Notes: a model not told the origin generated them from the letters alone. A stretch of DNA of 64,000 nucleotides from Helicobacter pylori oki112 (GCF_000600085.1 NZ_CP006821.1:1116001-1180000); one strand, 5' to 3'. Counted from the first letter of the stretch, positions 25,499 through 34,850 are shown. Program-made: numbers and translations.

Positions 25499-27982
25499 AT
25501 GGATGATTTGCAAGAAATAATGGAAGACTTCTTGATTGAAGCCTTTGAAATGAACGAGCAATTGGATCAGGATTTAGTGGAATTGGAGCATAACCCTGAA
25601 GATTTGGACTTGCTCAATCGCATTTTTAGAGTCGCTCACACCATTAAAGGCTCTAGCTCGTTTTTGAATCTTAACATTCTCACGCACCTCACGCACAACA
25701 TGGAAGATGTCTTGAATCGCGCCAGAAAGGGCGAAATCAAAATCACGCCTGATATTATGGATGTCGTGTTGCGCTCCATTGATTTGATGAAAACCTTACT
25801 CGTAACGATTAGAGATACCGGCTCTGATACCAATAACGGCAAGGAAAACGAGATTGAAGAAGCGGTCAAACAGCTTCAAGCCATTACAAGCCAAAATTTA
25901 GAGGGCGCTAAAGAAGGGACTAAAGAAGCCCCCAAAAAAGAAAATGAAAAAGAAGCGAAAGAAGAAGCGAAAGAAGAAAATATAAAAGAAAATCAAGAAA
26001 ACAAGGCAAAAGCCCCTACTGCAGAAAATTCCGCAAGCGATAACCCTCTAGCCGATGAGCCGGATTTGGATTACACTAACATGAGCGCTGAAGAAGTGGA
26101 AGCGGAGATTGAGCGGCTGTTGAACAAACGCCAAGAGGCCGATAAAGAACGAAGAGCTCAAAAAAAGCAAGAAGCCAAACCTAAACAAGAAGTTGCCCCC
26201 CAAACAGAAATCTCTAAAACAGAAACCCCTAAAACAGAAACCCCTAAAACAGAAACCCCTAAAACAGAAACCCCTAAAGCCCCTAAAACCGAAACTAAAG
26301 CTAAGGCTAAAGCAGATACTGAAGAAAATAAAGCCCCCTCTATTGGCGTGGAGCAAACCGTTAGGGTGGATGTGCGCCGCTTGGATCACTTAATGAATTT
26401 AATCGGTGAGCTTGTGTTGGGCAAGAATCGCTTGATTAGGATTTATAGCGATGTGGAAGAACGCTATGATGGGGAAAAGTTTTTAGAGGAATTAAACCAG
26501 GTGGTTTCTTCTATTTCAGCGGTAACGACAGACTTGCAGCTTGCGGTAATGAAAACCAGGATGCAACCAGTGGGCAAAGTGTTCAATAAATTCCCTCGCA
26601 TGGTAAGGGATTTGAGCCGGGAATTAGGCAAAAGCATTGAATTAATCATTGAGGGCGAAGAAACCGAGTTAGACAAATCCATTGTAGAAGAGATTGGCGA
26701 TCCGCTCATTCACATTATCCGTAACTCATGCGATCATGGGATTGAGCCTTTAGAAGAAAGAAGAAGGCTTAACAAGCCTGAAACCGGTAAAGTGCAATTG
26801 AGCGCGTATAATGAGGGTAACCACATTGTGATTAAAATCTCTGATGACGGCAAGGGGCTAGACCCTGTGATGCTTAAAGAAAAAGCGATTGAAAAAGGGG
26901 TGATTAGCGAAAGAGACGCTGAAGGCATGAGCGATAGGGAAGCGTTTAACCTCATTTTCAAGCCAGGCTTTTCTACCGCAAAAGTCGTTTCCAATGTTTC
27001 AGGCAGAGGCGTGGGCATGGATGTGGTGAAAACCAATATTGAAAAGCTCAATGGGATCATTGAAATTGATTCAGAAGTGGGGGTAGGCACGACTCAAAAG
27101 CTTAAAATCCCTCTCACTCTGGCTATCATTCAAGCTTTACTCGTGGGCGTTCAAGAAGAGTATTACGCTATCCCGCTTTCTTCAGTGTTAGAAACCGTGC
27201 GTATCAGTCAGGATGAAATCTACACCGTTGATGGCAAGAGCGTGTTGCGTTTGAGAGATGAGGTACTTTCTTTGGTGCGCCTTTCTGATATTTTTAAAGT
27301 GGATGCTATTTTGGAATCCAACTCAGATGTGTATGTGGTTATCATTGGCTTGGCCGATCAAAAAATTGGCGTGATCGTGGATTATTTAATCGGTCAAGAA
27401 GAAGTGGTCATCAAATCTTTAGGCTACTATCTTAAAAACACTAGAGGCATTGCTGGCGCTACGGTGAGAGGCGATGGGAAAATCACGCTCATTGTGGATG
27501 TGGGAGCGATGATGGATATGGCAAAAAGTATCAAGGTCAATATCACTACCTTAATGAATGAATCCGAAAACACCAAGAGCAAAAATTCCCCTAGCGATTA
27601 TATTGTCTTAGCGATTGATGATAGCAGCACGGATAGAGCGATTATCCGCAAATGTTTAAAACCATTAGGCATCACGCTTTTAGAGGCCACTAACGGGTTA
27701 GAGGGCTTAGAAATGCTTAAAAATGGCGATAAGATTCCGGACGCTATTTTAGTGGATATTGAAATGCCCAAGATGGACGGCTACACTTTCGCTTCTGAAG
27801 TGCGTAAATACAATAAATTCAAAAACCTGCCTTTGATTGCAGTAACCAGTCGGGTAACCAAAACCGATAGGATGCGCGGCGTTGAATCCGGCATGACTGA
27901 ATACATCACCAAACCTTATAGCGGCGAGTATTTAACCACCGTAGTGAAGCGTAGCATTAAATTAGAAGGAGACCAATCGTGA
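25499..27982 (+). CDS. cheAY: chemotaxis histidine kinase CheA fused to a CheY-like receiver
   Basis: 827-residue bifunctional kinase (HP0392). In order: an Hpt domain with the phosphorylated H47 in VAHTIKGSS, a Lys/Glu/Pro-rich linker (about 130-280) with TETPK repeats, the dimerisation helices, and an HATPase domain with the N box HIIRNSCDHG and DDGKGLD. A CheW-like domain and a C-terminal receiver with AIDDSSTDR, LVDIEMPKMDGY and KPYSGEY follow. No P2 CheY-binding domain is apparent; the linker takes its place. The receiver is thought to act as a phosphate sink or to modulate a separate CheY. The stop overlaps the GTG of cheW by 4 bp. Confidence 0.97.
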   Translation: MDDLQEIMEDFLIEAFEMNEQLDQDLVELEHNPEDLDLLNRIFRVAHTIKGSSSFLNLNILTHLTHNMEDVLNRARKGEIKITPDIMDVVLRSIDLMKTLLVTIRDTGSDTNNGKENEIEEAVKQLQAITSQNLEGAKEGTKEAPKKENEKEAKEEAKEENIKENQENKAKAPTAENSASDNPLADEPDLDYTNMSAEEVEAEIERLLNKRQEADKERRAQKKQEAKPKQEVAPQTEISKTETPKTETPKTETPKTETPKAPKTETKAKAKADTEENKAPSIGVEQTVRVDVRRLDHLMNLIGELVLGKNRLIRIYSDVEERYDGEKFLEELNQVVSSISAVTTDLQLAVMKTRMQPVGKVFNKFPRMVRDLSRELGKSIELIIEGEETELDKSIVEEIGDPLIHIIRNSCDHGIEPLEERRRLNKPETGKVQLSAYNEGNHIVIKISDDGKGLDPVMLKEKAIEKGVISERDAEGMSDREAFNLIFKPGFSTAKVVSNVSGRGVGMDVVKTNIEKLNGIIEIDSEVGVGTTQKLKIPLTLAIIQALLVGVQEEYYAIPLSSVLETVRISQDEIYTVDGKSVLRLRDEVLSLVRLSDIFKVDAILESNSDVYVVIIGLADQKIGVIVDYLIGQEEVVIKSLGYYLKNTRGIAGATVRGDGKITLIVDVGAMMDMAKSIKVNITTLMNESENTKSKNSPSDYIVLAIDDSSTDRAIIRKCLKPLGITLLEATNGLEGLEMLKNGDKIPDAILVDIEMPKMDGYTFASEVRKYNKFKNLPLIAVTSRVTKTDRMRGVESGMTEYITKPYSGEYLTTVVKRSIKLEGDQS
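26204..26278 (+). repeat. 15-bp tandem repeat coding TETPK in cheAY
   Basis: Four exact copies of ACAGAAACCCCTAAA follow one degenerate copy (ACAGAAATCTCTAAA). The unit is in frame, so gain or loss of copies changes the length of the Hpt-to-kinase linker without breaking the gene. Confidence 0.9.
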
Positions 27983-28476
27983 GCAATCAATTAAAAGATT
28001 TATTTGAAAAACAAAAAGAAGCTAATGCAGGTTCTAAACAAGAAGACAATGAAGAAATTTTGCAATTCATTGGCTTTATTATTGGCGATGAAGAATACGC
28101 CATTCCTATTTTGAATATTTTAGAGATCGTCAAACCCATTGGTTACACACGAGTCCCTGAGACCCCAAACTATGTGCTTGGTGTGTTCAATTTAAGGGGT
28201 AATGTCTTCCCGTTGATTAGCCTGCGTTTAAAATTTGGCTTGAAAGCTGAAAAGCAAAACAAAGACACTCGTTATCTGGTGGTGTGCCATAACGATCAGA
28301 TCGCTGGGTTTTTCATTGATCGCTTAACTGAAGCCATTCGCATCAAGCAAACGGATATTGATCCGGTGCCAGAAACTTTGAGCGATAACAACAATTTAAC
28401 TTATGGCATTGGGAAACAAAACGACAGACTCGTAACCATTTTAAGAGTGGAAGAAATCTTAAAAAAAGACTTTTAA
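27979..28476 (+). CDS. cheW: chemotaxis coupling protein CheW
   Basis: 165-residue scaffold (HP0391) that links CheAY to the methyl-accepting receptors. It is a single CheW domain with the family strand pattern GDEEYAIPILNILEIVKPI and NYVLGVFNLRGNVFPLISL. The N-terminal 20 residues are charged and probably disordered. The start is GTG, overlapping the cheAY stop (GTGA), with AGGAGA in front, so the two proteins are made in linked amounts. Confidence 0.97.
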   Translation: MSNQLKDLFEKQKEANAGSKQEDNEEILQFIGFIIGDEEYAIPILNILEIVKPIGYTRVPETPNYVLGVFNLRGNVFPLISLRLKFGLKAEKQNKDTRYLVVCHNDQIAGFFIDRLTEAIRIKQTDIDPVPETLSDNNNLTYGIGKQNDRLVTILRVEEILKKDF

Positions 28477-28656
28477 AAATTTTAGTTTATCCATAAGTGG
28501 GCTTTGAGAAAGACTTATTCCATCAAAAAGCTTGGTTTTAATCAAGCGATAACCAGCGTTTGATTGGAAACAGAGTTTTTATGTTTTCTTTTAAACATAG
28601 CGTGAAGCTTTTTTAAACGGATTAAAGAGAACTTCTTATTTTGTCAGTCTTTATCA

Positions 28657-28686
28657 CCCACACTTTTTAATGAGTGGGGCTTTTTG
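28657..28686 (+). terminator. terminator between cheW and tpx
   Basis: CCCAC (28657-28661) and GTGGG (28674-28678) form a stem followed by GCTTTTT on the plus strand. It lies about 180 bp past cheW and about 45 bp from the convergent tpx stop. The 28477-28656 stretch between cheW and this hairpin holds no gene that I can see. Confidence 0.5.
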
Positions 28687-28730
28687 CATTGAAACTTGCT
28701 AGATTGTAGCCCCCTCCTTCTAAAGATTTC

Positions 28731-29231
28731 CTATTCCAACACTTTTAAAAGCACTTCATAATTAGGCTCTTCTAAAATGTTTTGAACGATTTCTTTATAG
28801 ATAACCACTCCCTTATCATCAAGAACAAACACCGATCGAGTGAGCAAGCCTTGCATAGAGCCTTTGCCTAACAGCACGCCGTAATTTTCCCCAAAAGCCT
28901 TATACCTAAAATCGCTTAAGACTCTTAAGTCCTTAATGCCTTCAGCACCGCAAATTTGTCCTTGAGAAAAAGGTAAGTCCATAGAAATAACGCTAAAACT
29001 CACAGAAGGCAGTTTGCCGACTTGCTCATTGAAGCGCTTGGCTTGGAGCAAGCAAACCGATCCGGTTAAGCTAGGAAGCGAGCTAATGACTTGAAAACGC
29101 ACGCCTGGCTTCAATAAACTGACTTCTTGCAAATCGCCATTCACCAATTTCACATCAGGAGCTTTATCGCCCACTTTTAAGGCTTTCCCTTCTAATTGGT
29201 ATGTTTCTTCTTTAAAAGTAACTTTTTGCAT
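28731..29231 (-). CDS. tpx: thiol peroxidase
   Basis: 166-residue atypical 2-Cys peroxiredoxin (HP0390, also called TagD or scavengase p20) that reduces peroxides with thioredoxin. The peroxidatic Cys is in SLTGSVCLLQ and the resolving Cys in GQICGAEGIKDLRVLSD, the expected Tpx spacing. AAAGGAT precedes the ATG. The divergent neighbour is sodB, so two oxidative-stress enzymes share a 223-bp intergenic region. Confidence 0.97.
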   Translation of the reverse strand: MQKVTFKEETYQLEGKALKVGDKAPDVKLVNGDLQEVSLLKPGVRFQVISSLPSLTGSVCLLQAKRFNEQVGKLPSVSFSVISMDLPFSQGQICGAEGIKDLRVLSDFRYKAFGENYGVLLGKGSMQGLLTRSVFVLDDKGVVIYKEIVQNILEEPNYEVLLKVLE

Positions 29232-29421
29232 TGTTAAATCCTTTCTAATTGAATTGCTATATTGCGTTAGAATAGTAGCCCATTAAGATTAACTCTTAAC
29301 AAATTTAAAAAGAATTTGTTTAAAAAGTCGTTTTAATTTTAAAAAACCCCTTAAAACCCACAAAATTTGCATAACGATCAATTTTTAAGAAAAGATTTAC
29401 CAAAAAGTATTAAAAAATGAT

Positions 29422-29427
29422 TACAAT
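29422..29427 (+). promoter_or_regulatory. -10 box of sodB
   Basis: TACAAT in the tpx-sodB gap, predicting a start near 29434 and a leader of about 20 bases containing AAGGAG at 29444-29449. The upstream DNA (29300-29420) is extremely AT-rich. sodB of H. pylori is known to be Fur-regulated, but I could not place a convincing Fur site by eye. Confidence 0.55.
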
Positions 29428-29454
29428 ACGGCTATCTGATCACAAGGAGAAAAC

Positions 29455-30096
29455 ATGTTTACATTACGAGAATTGCCTTTTGCTAAAGACAGCATGGGAG
29501 ATTTTTTAAGCCCTGTAGCGTTTGATTTCCACCATGGGAAACACCATCAAACTTATGTGAATAATTTGAACAACCTCATCAAAGGCACAGATTTTGAGAA
29601 AAGTTCTTTGTTTGCTATTTTGACAAAATCTAGCGGAGGCGTGTTTAATAACGCCGCTCAAATTTATAACCACGATTTTTATTGGGATTGCCTAAGCCCT
29701 AAAGCGACTGCCTTAAGCGATGAGTTAAAAGGGGCTTTAGAAAAAGATTTCGGCTCATTAGAAAAATTTAAAGAAGACTTCATTAAGAGCGCGACCACTT
29801 TGTTTGGCTCTGGCTGGAATTGGGTGGCGTATAATTTAGACACTCAAAAAATTGAAATCATTCAAACGAGCAACGCTCAAACCCCAGTTACGGATAAAAA
29901 AGTGCCGCTTTTAGTGGTGGATGTGTGGGAGCATGCTTATTATATTGACCATAAAAACGCACGCCCTGTGTATTTGGAAAAATTCTATGGGCATATCAAT
30001 TGGCATTTTGTTTCTCAATGCTATGAATGGGCGAAAAAAGAAGGCTTAGGCTCAGTGGATTACTACATCAACGAGTTGGTGCATAAAAAAGCTTAA
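29455..30096 (+). CDS. sodB: iron superoxide dismutase
   Basis: 213-residue Fe-SOD that dismutates superoxide, the only SOD of H. pylori. Metal ligands are visible in FDFHHGKHHQTY, IYNHDFYWDCL and the DVWEHAYYIDHKN signature. The Ala-Ala-Gln in NNAAQIYNHDF marks the iron rather than the manganese type. AAGGAGA sits 6 bases before the ATG. It is followed by a strong hairpin terminator. Confidence 0.98.
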   Translation: MFTLRELPFAKDSMGDFLSPVAFDFHHGKHHQTYVNNLNNLIKGTDFEKSSLFAILTKSSGGVFNNAAQIYNHDFYWDCLSPKATALSDELKGALEKDFGSLEKFKEDFIKSATTLFGSGWNWVAYNLDTQKIEIIQTSNAQTPVTDKKVPLLVVDVWEHAYYIDHKNARPVYLEKFYGHINWHFVSQCYEWAKKEGLGSVDYYINELVHKKA

Positions 30097-30110
30097 GCGT
30101 TAGCGCTGTT

Positions 30111-30145
30111 GTGGTTTAAAGATTTTTAAACCACGCTTCTTTTTT
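30111..30145 (+). terminator. strong rho-independent terminator of sodB
   Basis: Perfect 10-bp stem GTGGTTTAAA / TTTAAACCAC with a 4-base GATT loop, followed by GCTTCTTTTTT. It starts 14 bp after the sodB stop and ends 2 bp before the cmoA start codon. Confidence 0.85.
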
Positions 30146-30147
30146 GA

Positions 30148-30867
30148 ATGAAAGACACTCTGTTTAATCAATCTCTAAACAAACGCTTTTGTTTTGATGA
30201 GAAAGTCGCTCATGTTTTTGACGACATGCTGGAACGCTCCATCCCCTATTACCATGAAATGTTAGATTTGGGGGCGTATTTTATCGCTCAAAATTTAAAA
30301 GAAAATACCAATGCTAAGCCCTTGATTTATGATTTGGGCTGTTCTACCGGGAACTTTTTTATCGCGCTTAACCAACAAATCCAACAAGATATTGAGCTTG
30401 TAGGGATTGACAATTCCATGCCCATGCTTAAAAAAGCACAAGAAAAATTAAAAGATTTTAAAAATGCCCGTTTTGAATGCATGGATTTTTTAGAGGTTGA
30501 GTTTAAAGAAGCGAGCGCGTTTTCATTGCTTTTTGTGCTGCAATTTGTCCGCCCCATGCAAAGAGAGGTGTTGCTCAAAAAGATTTATAACAGCCTTGCG
30601 TTGAATGGGGTTTTATTGGTGGGCGAAAAGATCATGAGCGAAGATCGGATATTAGACAAGCAAATGATAGAGCTATACTACCTTTATAAACAAAATCAAG
30701 GCTATAGCCACAATGAAATCGCTTTCAAAAGGGAAGCGTTAGAAAATGTGCTTGTGCCTTATAGTTTAAAAGAAAATGTCGCTCTTTTAGAAAGCGTGGG
30801 GTTTAAGCATGTAGAAGCGCTGTTTAAATGGGTGAATTTCACGCTGTTAGTTGCCAGAAAAACATGA
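30148..30867 (+). CDS. cmoA: carboxy-S-adenosyl-L-methionine synthase (CmoA)
   Basis: 239-residue SAM-binding protein (HP0388). It starts MKDTLFNQ and has [20 protein letters not shown], as in CmoA, then the [14 protein letters not shown] glycine loop. CmoA converts SAM and prephenate to carboxy-SAM, used by CmoB for the wobble cmo5U34 modification of tRNA. The start at 30148 is set by similarity to the E. coli N-terminus, yet it lies directly behind the sodB terminator with no ribosome site, so expression must rely on read-through or an unusual start. Confidence 0.9.
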   Translation: MKDTLFNQSLNKRFCFDEKVAHVFDDMLERSIPYYHEMLDLGAYFIAQNLKENTNAKPLIYDLGCSTGNFFIALNQQIQQDIELVGIDNSMPMLKKAQEKLKDFKNARFECMDFLEVEFKEASAFSLLFVLQFVRPMQREVLLKKIYNSLALNGVLLVGEKIMSEDRILDKQMIELYYLYKQNQGYSHNEIAFKREALENVLVPYSLKENVALLESVGFKHVEALFKWVNFTLLVARKT

Positions 30868-30899
30868 GTTTTTTAAAATAATATATCAAACTTGAGTTT

Positions 30900-32759
30900 T
30901 TAAAAAATATCCACAGGATCCATATTCACGCTGCAAGGGATATTAGGAGCGGTTTTTAAAAACGCATGCACGCTTTTGATTAGGCTTAAAGGGTTTTTGG
31001 AACGCAATAAAATAAGGTAGCGGTAAGAAGAAGCGATTTTTTCAATGGGGGCTTTAAAGCTAGAGAGCGTTACGCCCTTTTCTAAACATGAAGAAAGGGT
31101 TTGAGAGGCTTTTAGGCTCAATTGTTGGGCTTTTTCTTCGTTTTTATGCTTAAACTCTAATAAACACAGCCTTGAAAAAGGCGGGTAGAGTTCGCACCTT
31201 TCTTGCAATTCGTATTGTAAAAAATCTTCATAATCTTCTAAGAAATTTTCTAATAGATCCGTTTCGGTGCTTTGAATGAACACTTGGCCAGAAATTTGCC
31301 TAGCGCTCCTCCCAGCGATTTGATAAAGTAGCGACACACCTTCTTCTAAAGCCCTGTAACTATTGGATTTAATGATATTGTCTATGCCTAAAACAACCGC
31401 TAAACTCACTTTAGCGTAATCATGCCCTTTGCTTATCATTTGAGTGCCGATTAAGATATTGGTTTTTTGAGCGTTGAAATCGTTTAAAATATTGTGGAGT
31501 TTTTTTGGCGTGCTGGTGTGATCTTTATCTAAAATGGCTATTTTAGCGCCTTTCAAAAGGCCTTCCAACTCGTTCAACACTTGCATGGTGCCTATCCTTT
31601 TACCCACTAAAACCTCGCTTTGACACGCGCTGCAAATTTTAGGGATAGGGCTTGAAAAATGGCAATAGTGGCACATGAGTTTGTGGGTTTTTAAATGCAA
31701 ACTCATATTCACGCTGCAAAAGGGGCATTGAACGCTTTTATAACAATTTTGACACAGCAAGGTTTTGAAATTAGCTCTTGTAGGCACAAAAATAATGGCT
31801 TGCTCGTTTTTGTCTATAACTTGTTTTAGCGCTTCTAGGAGTTTGGGCGTGATAAAACGCTCGGTTTTTTCAAAAATAATGTTTTTTTGCGTAGGCGTGT
31901 AGCGCCCCTTTAAGCGCACTAAAGCCTTATCTTTAAAGCGTTTGTAACTATTTAGACTTGGCGTAGCAGAGCCTAAAATCACTTGAATAGGGAATTTATG
32001 GGATAAATACAAGCATAAATCCCTAGCGTTATACATAGGGCTTTGATGAGATTTATAAGAAAAGTCATGCTCTTCATCTACAATGATTAAACCCAACTCC
32101 TTAAGGGGTAAAAACAACGCACTTCGTGTGCCTACCACCAATTTGATTTCTTGCGAATAAAGCTTTTCTAAAAATTGTTTTTTTTGGGCTTGAGAGAGTT
32201 TGCTATGCCACAAGCCTAAATTTTCTTTAAAGACCCTTTTAAGGCGTTGTTGCATTTGAGGGGTGAGGGCGATTTCTGGCACTAACAATAAAGCGCTTTT
32301 TTTTTGCTCTAAAGTTTGAGCGATTGAATGCATATAAATCTCGGTTTTTCCGCTACCCGTATCGCCAAAGAGCAAACTTGCTGAATGTTTTTGCAATTCT
32401 TTTAAAGCGTTTGTTTGCGTTTGGCTTAACGCATTAAGAACGGGCTCAATTTTTTCTAACCCCACCAAATCGCATTCTTTAAAAGGGGTAAAAAGATTTA
32501 AGACTGAAGAAAGATTAGCCGAGTAATATTGAGCGATAAATAGAGCGAGCTCTATTTGAAAGGGGAGTAAAAAATAAGGGGTTTTTTCTAATTCTAGGCA
32601 TTCAAAAGAGGGTTTTGAAACTTCTTCAAGAACGACGCCCAAAAGCGTTTTATTCCTTAAATGGATATTGACTAACGCCCCTTTAAGGTGTCGCTCTTTA
32701 GAAAAGTAAGTTAAAGGGGGGGTTTTGTTCTTTAAAGGAGCGATTAAGTGATAGAACAT
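30900..32759 (-). CDS. priA: primosomal protein N' (PriA helicase)
   Basis: 619-residue replication-restart helicase that recognises stalled forks and reloads the replicative helicase. An N-terminal 3'-end-binding region is followed by a helicase core with Walker [19 protein letters not shown] (Walker B) and GSATPS. A zinc-binding cysteine block follows ([25 protein letters not shown]), then helicase C motifs ([11 protein letters not shown] and QIAGRSARQ). It is shorter than E. coli PriA (732 aa), as in related bacteria. A run of nine A on the coding strand lies at 32297-32305, but the frame is open. The start overlaps the upstream small ORF by 16 bp. Confidence 0.96.
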   Translation of the reverse strand: MFYHLIAPLKNKTPPLTYFSKERHLKGALVNIHLRNKTLLGVVLEEVSKPSFECLELEKTPYFLLPFQIELALFIAQYYSANLSSVLNLFTPFKECDLVGLEKIEPVLNALSQTQTNALKELQKHSASLLFGDTGSGKTEIYMHSIAQTLEQKKSALLLVPEIALTPQMQQRLKRVFKENLGLWHSKLSQAQKKQFLEKLYSQEIKLVVGTRSALFLPLKELGLIIVDEEHDFSYKSHQSPMYNARDLCLYLSHKFPIQVILGSATPSLNSYKRFKDKALVRLKGRYTPTQKNIIFEKTERFITPKLLEALKQVIDKNEQAIIFVPTRANFKTLLCQNCYKSVQCPFCSVNMSLHLKTHKLMCHYCHFSSPIPKICSACQSEVLVGKRIGTMQVLNELEGLLKGAKIAILDKDHTSTPKKLHNILNDFNAQKTNILIGTQMISKGHDYAKVSLAVVLGIDNIIKSNSYRALEEGVSLLYQIAGRSARQISGQVFIQSTETDLLENFLEDYEDFLQYELQERCELYPPFSRLCLLEFKHKNEEKAQQLSLKASQTLSSCLEKGVTLSSFKAPIEKIASSYRYLILLRSKNPLSLIKSVHAFLKTAPNIPCSVNMDPVDIF

Positions 32760-32980
32760 GATGAGATTTTTTCTAAAAGCTTTTGGAGTTCATTGTGCAA
32801 ATACTCGTTTTGACAACTTTCATGCAAATAATCCTTCAAAAGCTCTAATGCGTTTAATTCTTGGTTATGGAAACGCTCCTTTAGGGTGCGTTTCATCTCA
32901 TCGCTAAAGGTGTTATTGAGAGAGATTTTATAGCGTTTGCCTAAATAAGTGATTTCTAAGCTATCGTTTTCTGAATGCAT
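32744..32980 (-). CDS. small helical protein, possibly ZapA-like (HP0386-like)
   Basis: 78 residues. An N-terminal beta-like stretch ([15 protein letters not shown]) is followed by predicted helices rich in Leu, Glu and Lys. This layout resembles ZapA-type cell-division proteins, which begin with a short strand pair before a coiled coil, but the similarity is only in design. Its 3' end overlaps priA by 16 bp and the next upstream gene is another small coiled-coil protein 12 bp away, so the three appear to be one operon. Confidence 0.6.
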   Translation of the reverse strand: MHSENDSLEITYLGKRYKISLNNTFSDEMKRTLKERFHNQELNALELLKDYLHESCQNEYLHNELQKLLEKISSCSIT

Positions 32981-32992
32981 GTTTTTAATGGT

Positions 32993-33220
32993 TTATGACA
33001 ATAAATCAGAGATTTTGTCATAAAGACCTTGAATGCCCTTATCTTTAGCGCTCAATTCATCGTATAAAATAGCGATTTGAATGTCTTTTTCTTCATTTTG
33101 CGCATTCAGCGTGGTGTTTGCTTGGCGTAAAGCGTTCAACTCTTCTTCTTGTTTTTTGATTTTTTCAATCAATTCATCAATTTTAGCGCCCAATTGGTTT
33201 AACAAACTTAAAGATTGCAT
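32993..33220 (-). CDS. small coiled-coil protein, possibly ZapB-like (HP0385-like)
   Basis: 75 residues made almost wholly of heptad-like coiled coil (LGAKIDELIEKIKKQEEEL, then NALRQANTTLNAQNEEKD). Small all-coiled-coil proteins of this size include ZapB and SlyX; no catalytic motif is present. It heads the minus-strand group with the 78-residue protein and priA. Function is not known to me. Confidence 0.6.
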   Translation of the reverse strand: MQSLSLLNQLGAKIDELIEKIKKQEEELNALRQANTTLNAQNEEKDIQIAILYDELSAKDKGIQGLYDKISDLLS

Positions 33221-33400
33221 AATAAGCCTTTCATGGTTTTTAAAAGTTATTATATCAAAGCTATTGAATTATCGCAAAATACCCCTATCCCCTTAATAAA
33301 GTAACTAAAACCCCATGTTTTAAACCATTCTTATGGCGGTATTTGGTATTTTTGATTACCATAAAGCAACAAGATAGAAAGCTTGACATGGGAGTAATAA

Positions 33401-34147
33401 ATGCAAAAAAATATATTAAAAATGACTCTATTGTTGGTTTTCCTCTTTTTAAGAAACGCTGTTGGTTTAGAGGAGAAAAACGCAGATCCTAAAAGCGTTC
33501 AAAATACGCCCAAAAATTTACCCCCTATCCAATTAAGGCTCAATCAAGTCCATGAAGAACTTATAGAAATGTTGGATAATATGGGGAAAGGCACGCAGTA
33601 TGAGTTCCCTAAAATCAAAGAAATCCTGGAGCAAAGCGAAGAAGAATGGCTCAAAGTCGCCCATGAAGAATGCGTGGCGTTGGTTATGCTAATAAGCCCT
33701 AAGGCTTCTATTGAACACAGCCCTATTTATAAGAATTGCTATGAAGCTTATGTGAAGCAAAGAATCCATGATTTATATGATTTTTATATAGAAAGCAAAA
33801 AGGTGAAAAGAAAAATCAAGAAAGCCCATAAGCAAGAGACTGCTATTAACCAATCCCAGCCCTTAAAAAAAGAGCCGCCTAAAAACGAGAATAAAAAAAG
33901 CTTAGTCAAACCTAGCTTAAAAGATGCGGGTATCCCTAAAGGGTATTACTTGCAAATTGGGGCTTTTTTGAACGCGCCCAGTAAGGATTTTTTGCAAACG
34001 CTTAAAACTTTCCCTTACCAAATAAAGAAAAAAGACTCCCTCACGCATTATTTTATTGGCCCTTATAAAACGAAAGAAGAAGCCCTAAAACAGCTTGAAA
34101 ATGCGGCTAAAAATTTTAAAAATAAGCCTGTGTTGGTGGAAAAGTGA
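33401..34147 (+). CDS. exported SPOR-domain protein (HP0384-like)
   Basis: 248 residues. A hydrophobic signal segment (KMTLLLVFLFLRNAVGL) is followed by a helical region with cysteines (CVALVMLIS, KNCYEAYV), a Lys/Gln/Pro-rich linker (about 140-175) and a C-terminal SPOR domain of about 70 residues starting YYLQIGAFLNAP. SPOR domains bind denuded glycans of septal peptidoglycan, so a role at the division site or in cell-wall work is likely. GGGAG lies 6 bases before the ATG. Confidence 0.8.
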   Translation: MQKNILKMTLLLVFLFLRNAVGLEEKNADPKSVQNTPKNLPPIQLRLNQVHEELIEMLDNMGKGTQYEFPKIKEILEQSEEEWLKVAHEECVALVMLISPKASIEHSPIYKNCYEAYVKQRIHDLYDFYIESKKVKRKIKKAHKQETAINQSQPLKKEPPKNENKKSLVKPSLKDAGIPKGYYLQIGAFLNAPSKDFLQTLKTFPYQIKKKDSLTHYFIGPYKTKEEALKQLENAAKNFKNKPVLVEK

Positions 34148-34154
34148 TTTTTAC

Positions 34155-34682
34155 TCAGTTTGATTGGATCTTATAAAACCACCCAGCTATTAGCGCGACA
34201 AACAAACTCGCACCCAAAAACACATAACCTATCATTTTATAAAGGGGGATAAAATTTTTTTGAATTTCTTCTTCTGCAATAATGATTTTAGAAACCCCTA
34301 AGCGGTTAGTTGGGGTGCTGTCTGTGAAGTAAAAGCCTTGTTTTTTAAACGCAAAATAAGGGGTTTTGATTGCGTCATTTTTAAAAGAGGCCACAAACGC
34401 CCCGATATTAGAAAACTTGACTTTATTGTCTGCATCTAATAAGACAAAGGGGGTGTTTTTGAATCGTTCTTCTAAGATTTTTAAAGGCTCTAAAGAAGAG
34501 GCATTATCCAATTCTAAAAGGCTTTTAGCGATCGCATCAGCGGTGTATTGCATGCGTATTTGGATGTTTTCTAAGAGGTTATTTTTCGCATAAAAGAAAA
34601 ATAACGCTAACAAAACCCCCACTAAAAGCAAGGTAGAAAGGGCGTAAATGATTAAAAAACGCTTTTTAAAAGAATAGGGCAT
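34155..34682 (-). CDS. two-helix membrane protein resembling a sensor module without a kinase (HP0383-like)
   Basis: 175 residues: an N-terminal membrane helix (FLIIYALSTLLLVGVLLALFFF), an extracytoplasmic domain of about 115 residues (ALLELDN..., VLLDADNKVKFSNIGAFV, a PAS/CACHE-like strand pattern) and a C-terminal membrane helix (IGYVFLGASLFVALIAGWFY) followed by only a few residues. This is the layout of the sensing half of a histidine kinase, but there is no HAMP, dimerisation or ATPase domain. It converges on the SPOR gene with 7 bp between the stops. Confidence 0.65.
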   Translation of the reverse strand: MPYSFKKRFLIIYALSTLLLVGVLLALFFFYAKNNLLENIQIRMQYTADAIAKSLLELDNASSLEPLKILEERFKNTPFVLLDADNKVKFSNIGAFVASFKNDAIKTPYFAFKKQGFYFTDSTPTNRLGVSKIIIAEEEIQKNFIPLYKMIGYVFLGASLFVALIAGWFYKIQSN

Positions 34683-34798
34683 GACAGACCTTTATAGCAA
34701 GTTGGATAACACAGCTTTTTAGAATTAAAAACGCTCAAAAATAGCCCCTTTTTTCTACCATGTTTATTTAATTTTATGGTAAATTCTTGAAAAATTGT

Positions 34799-34804
34799 TA
34801 TAAT
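34799..34804 (+). promoter_or_regulatory. -10 box upstream of the Ste24-like protease
   Basis: Perfect TATAAT, with an AT-rich upstream region, about 47 bases before the ATG. AAAGGAG lies at 34837-34843. Confidence 0.55.
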
Positions 34805-34850
34805 TCCTACACTTTTTATTGGTAAATTAATTGAGAAAGGAGTTTAGAAC

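Noticed and set aside
26048-26393. Two ORFs opposite or in another frame of cheAY with FCFRG or KQKPL repeats
   Set aside because: They are produced by the in-frame TETPK tandem repeat read in other frames. The cheAY frame carries the complete kinase.
32297-32305. Run of nine A (coding strand) in priA as a phase-variation tract
   Set aside because: The priA frame is intact with all helicase motifs, and A runs of this size are common in this AT-rich genome; an essential-type gene is unlikely to be switched.
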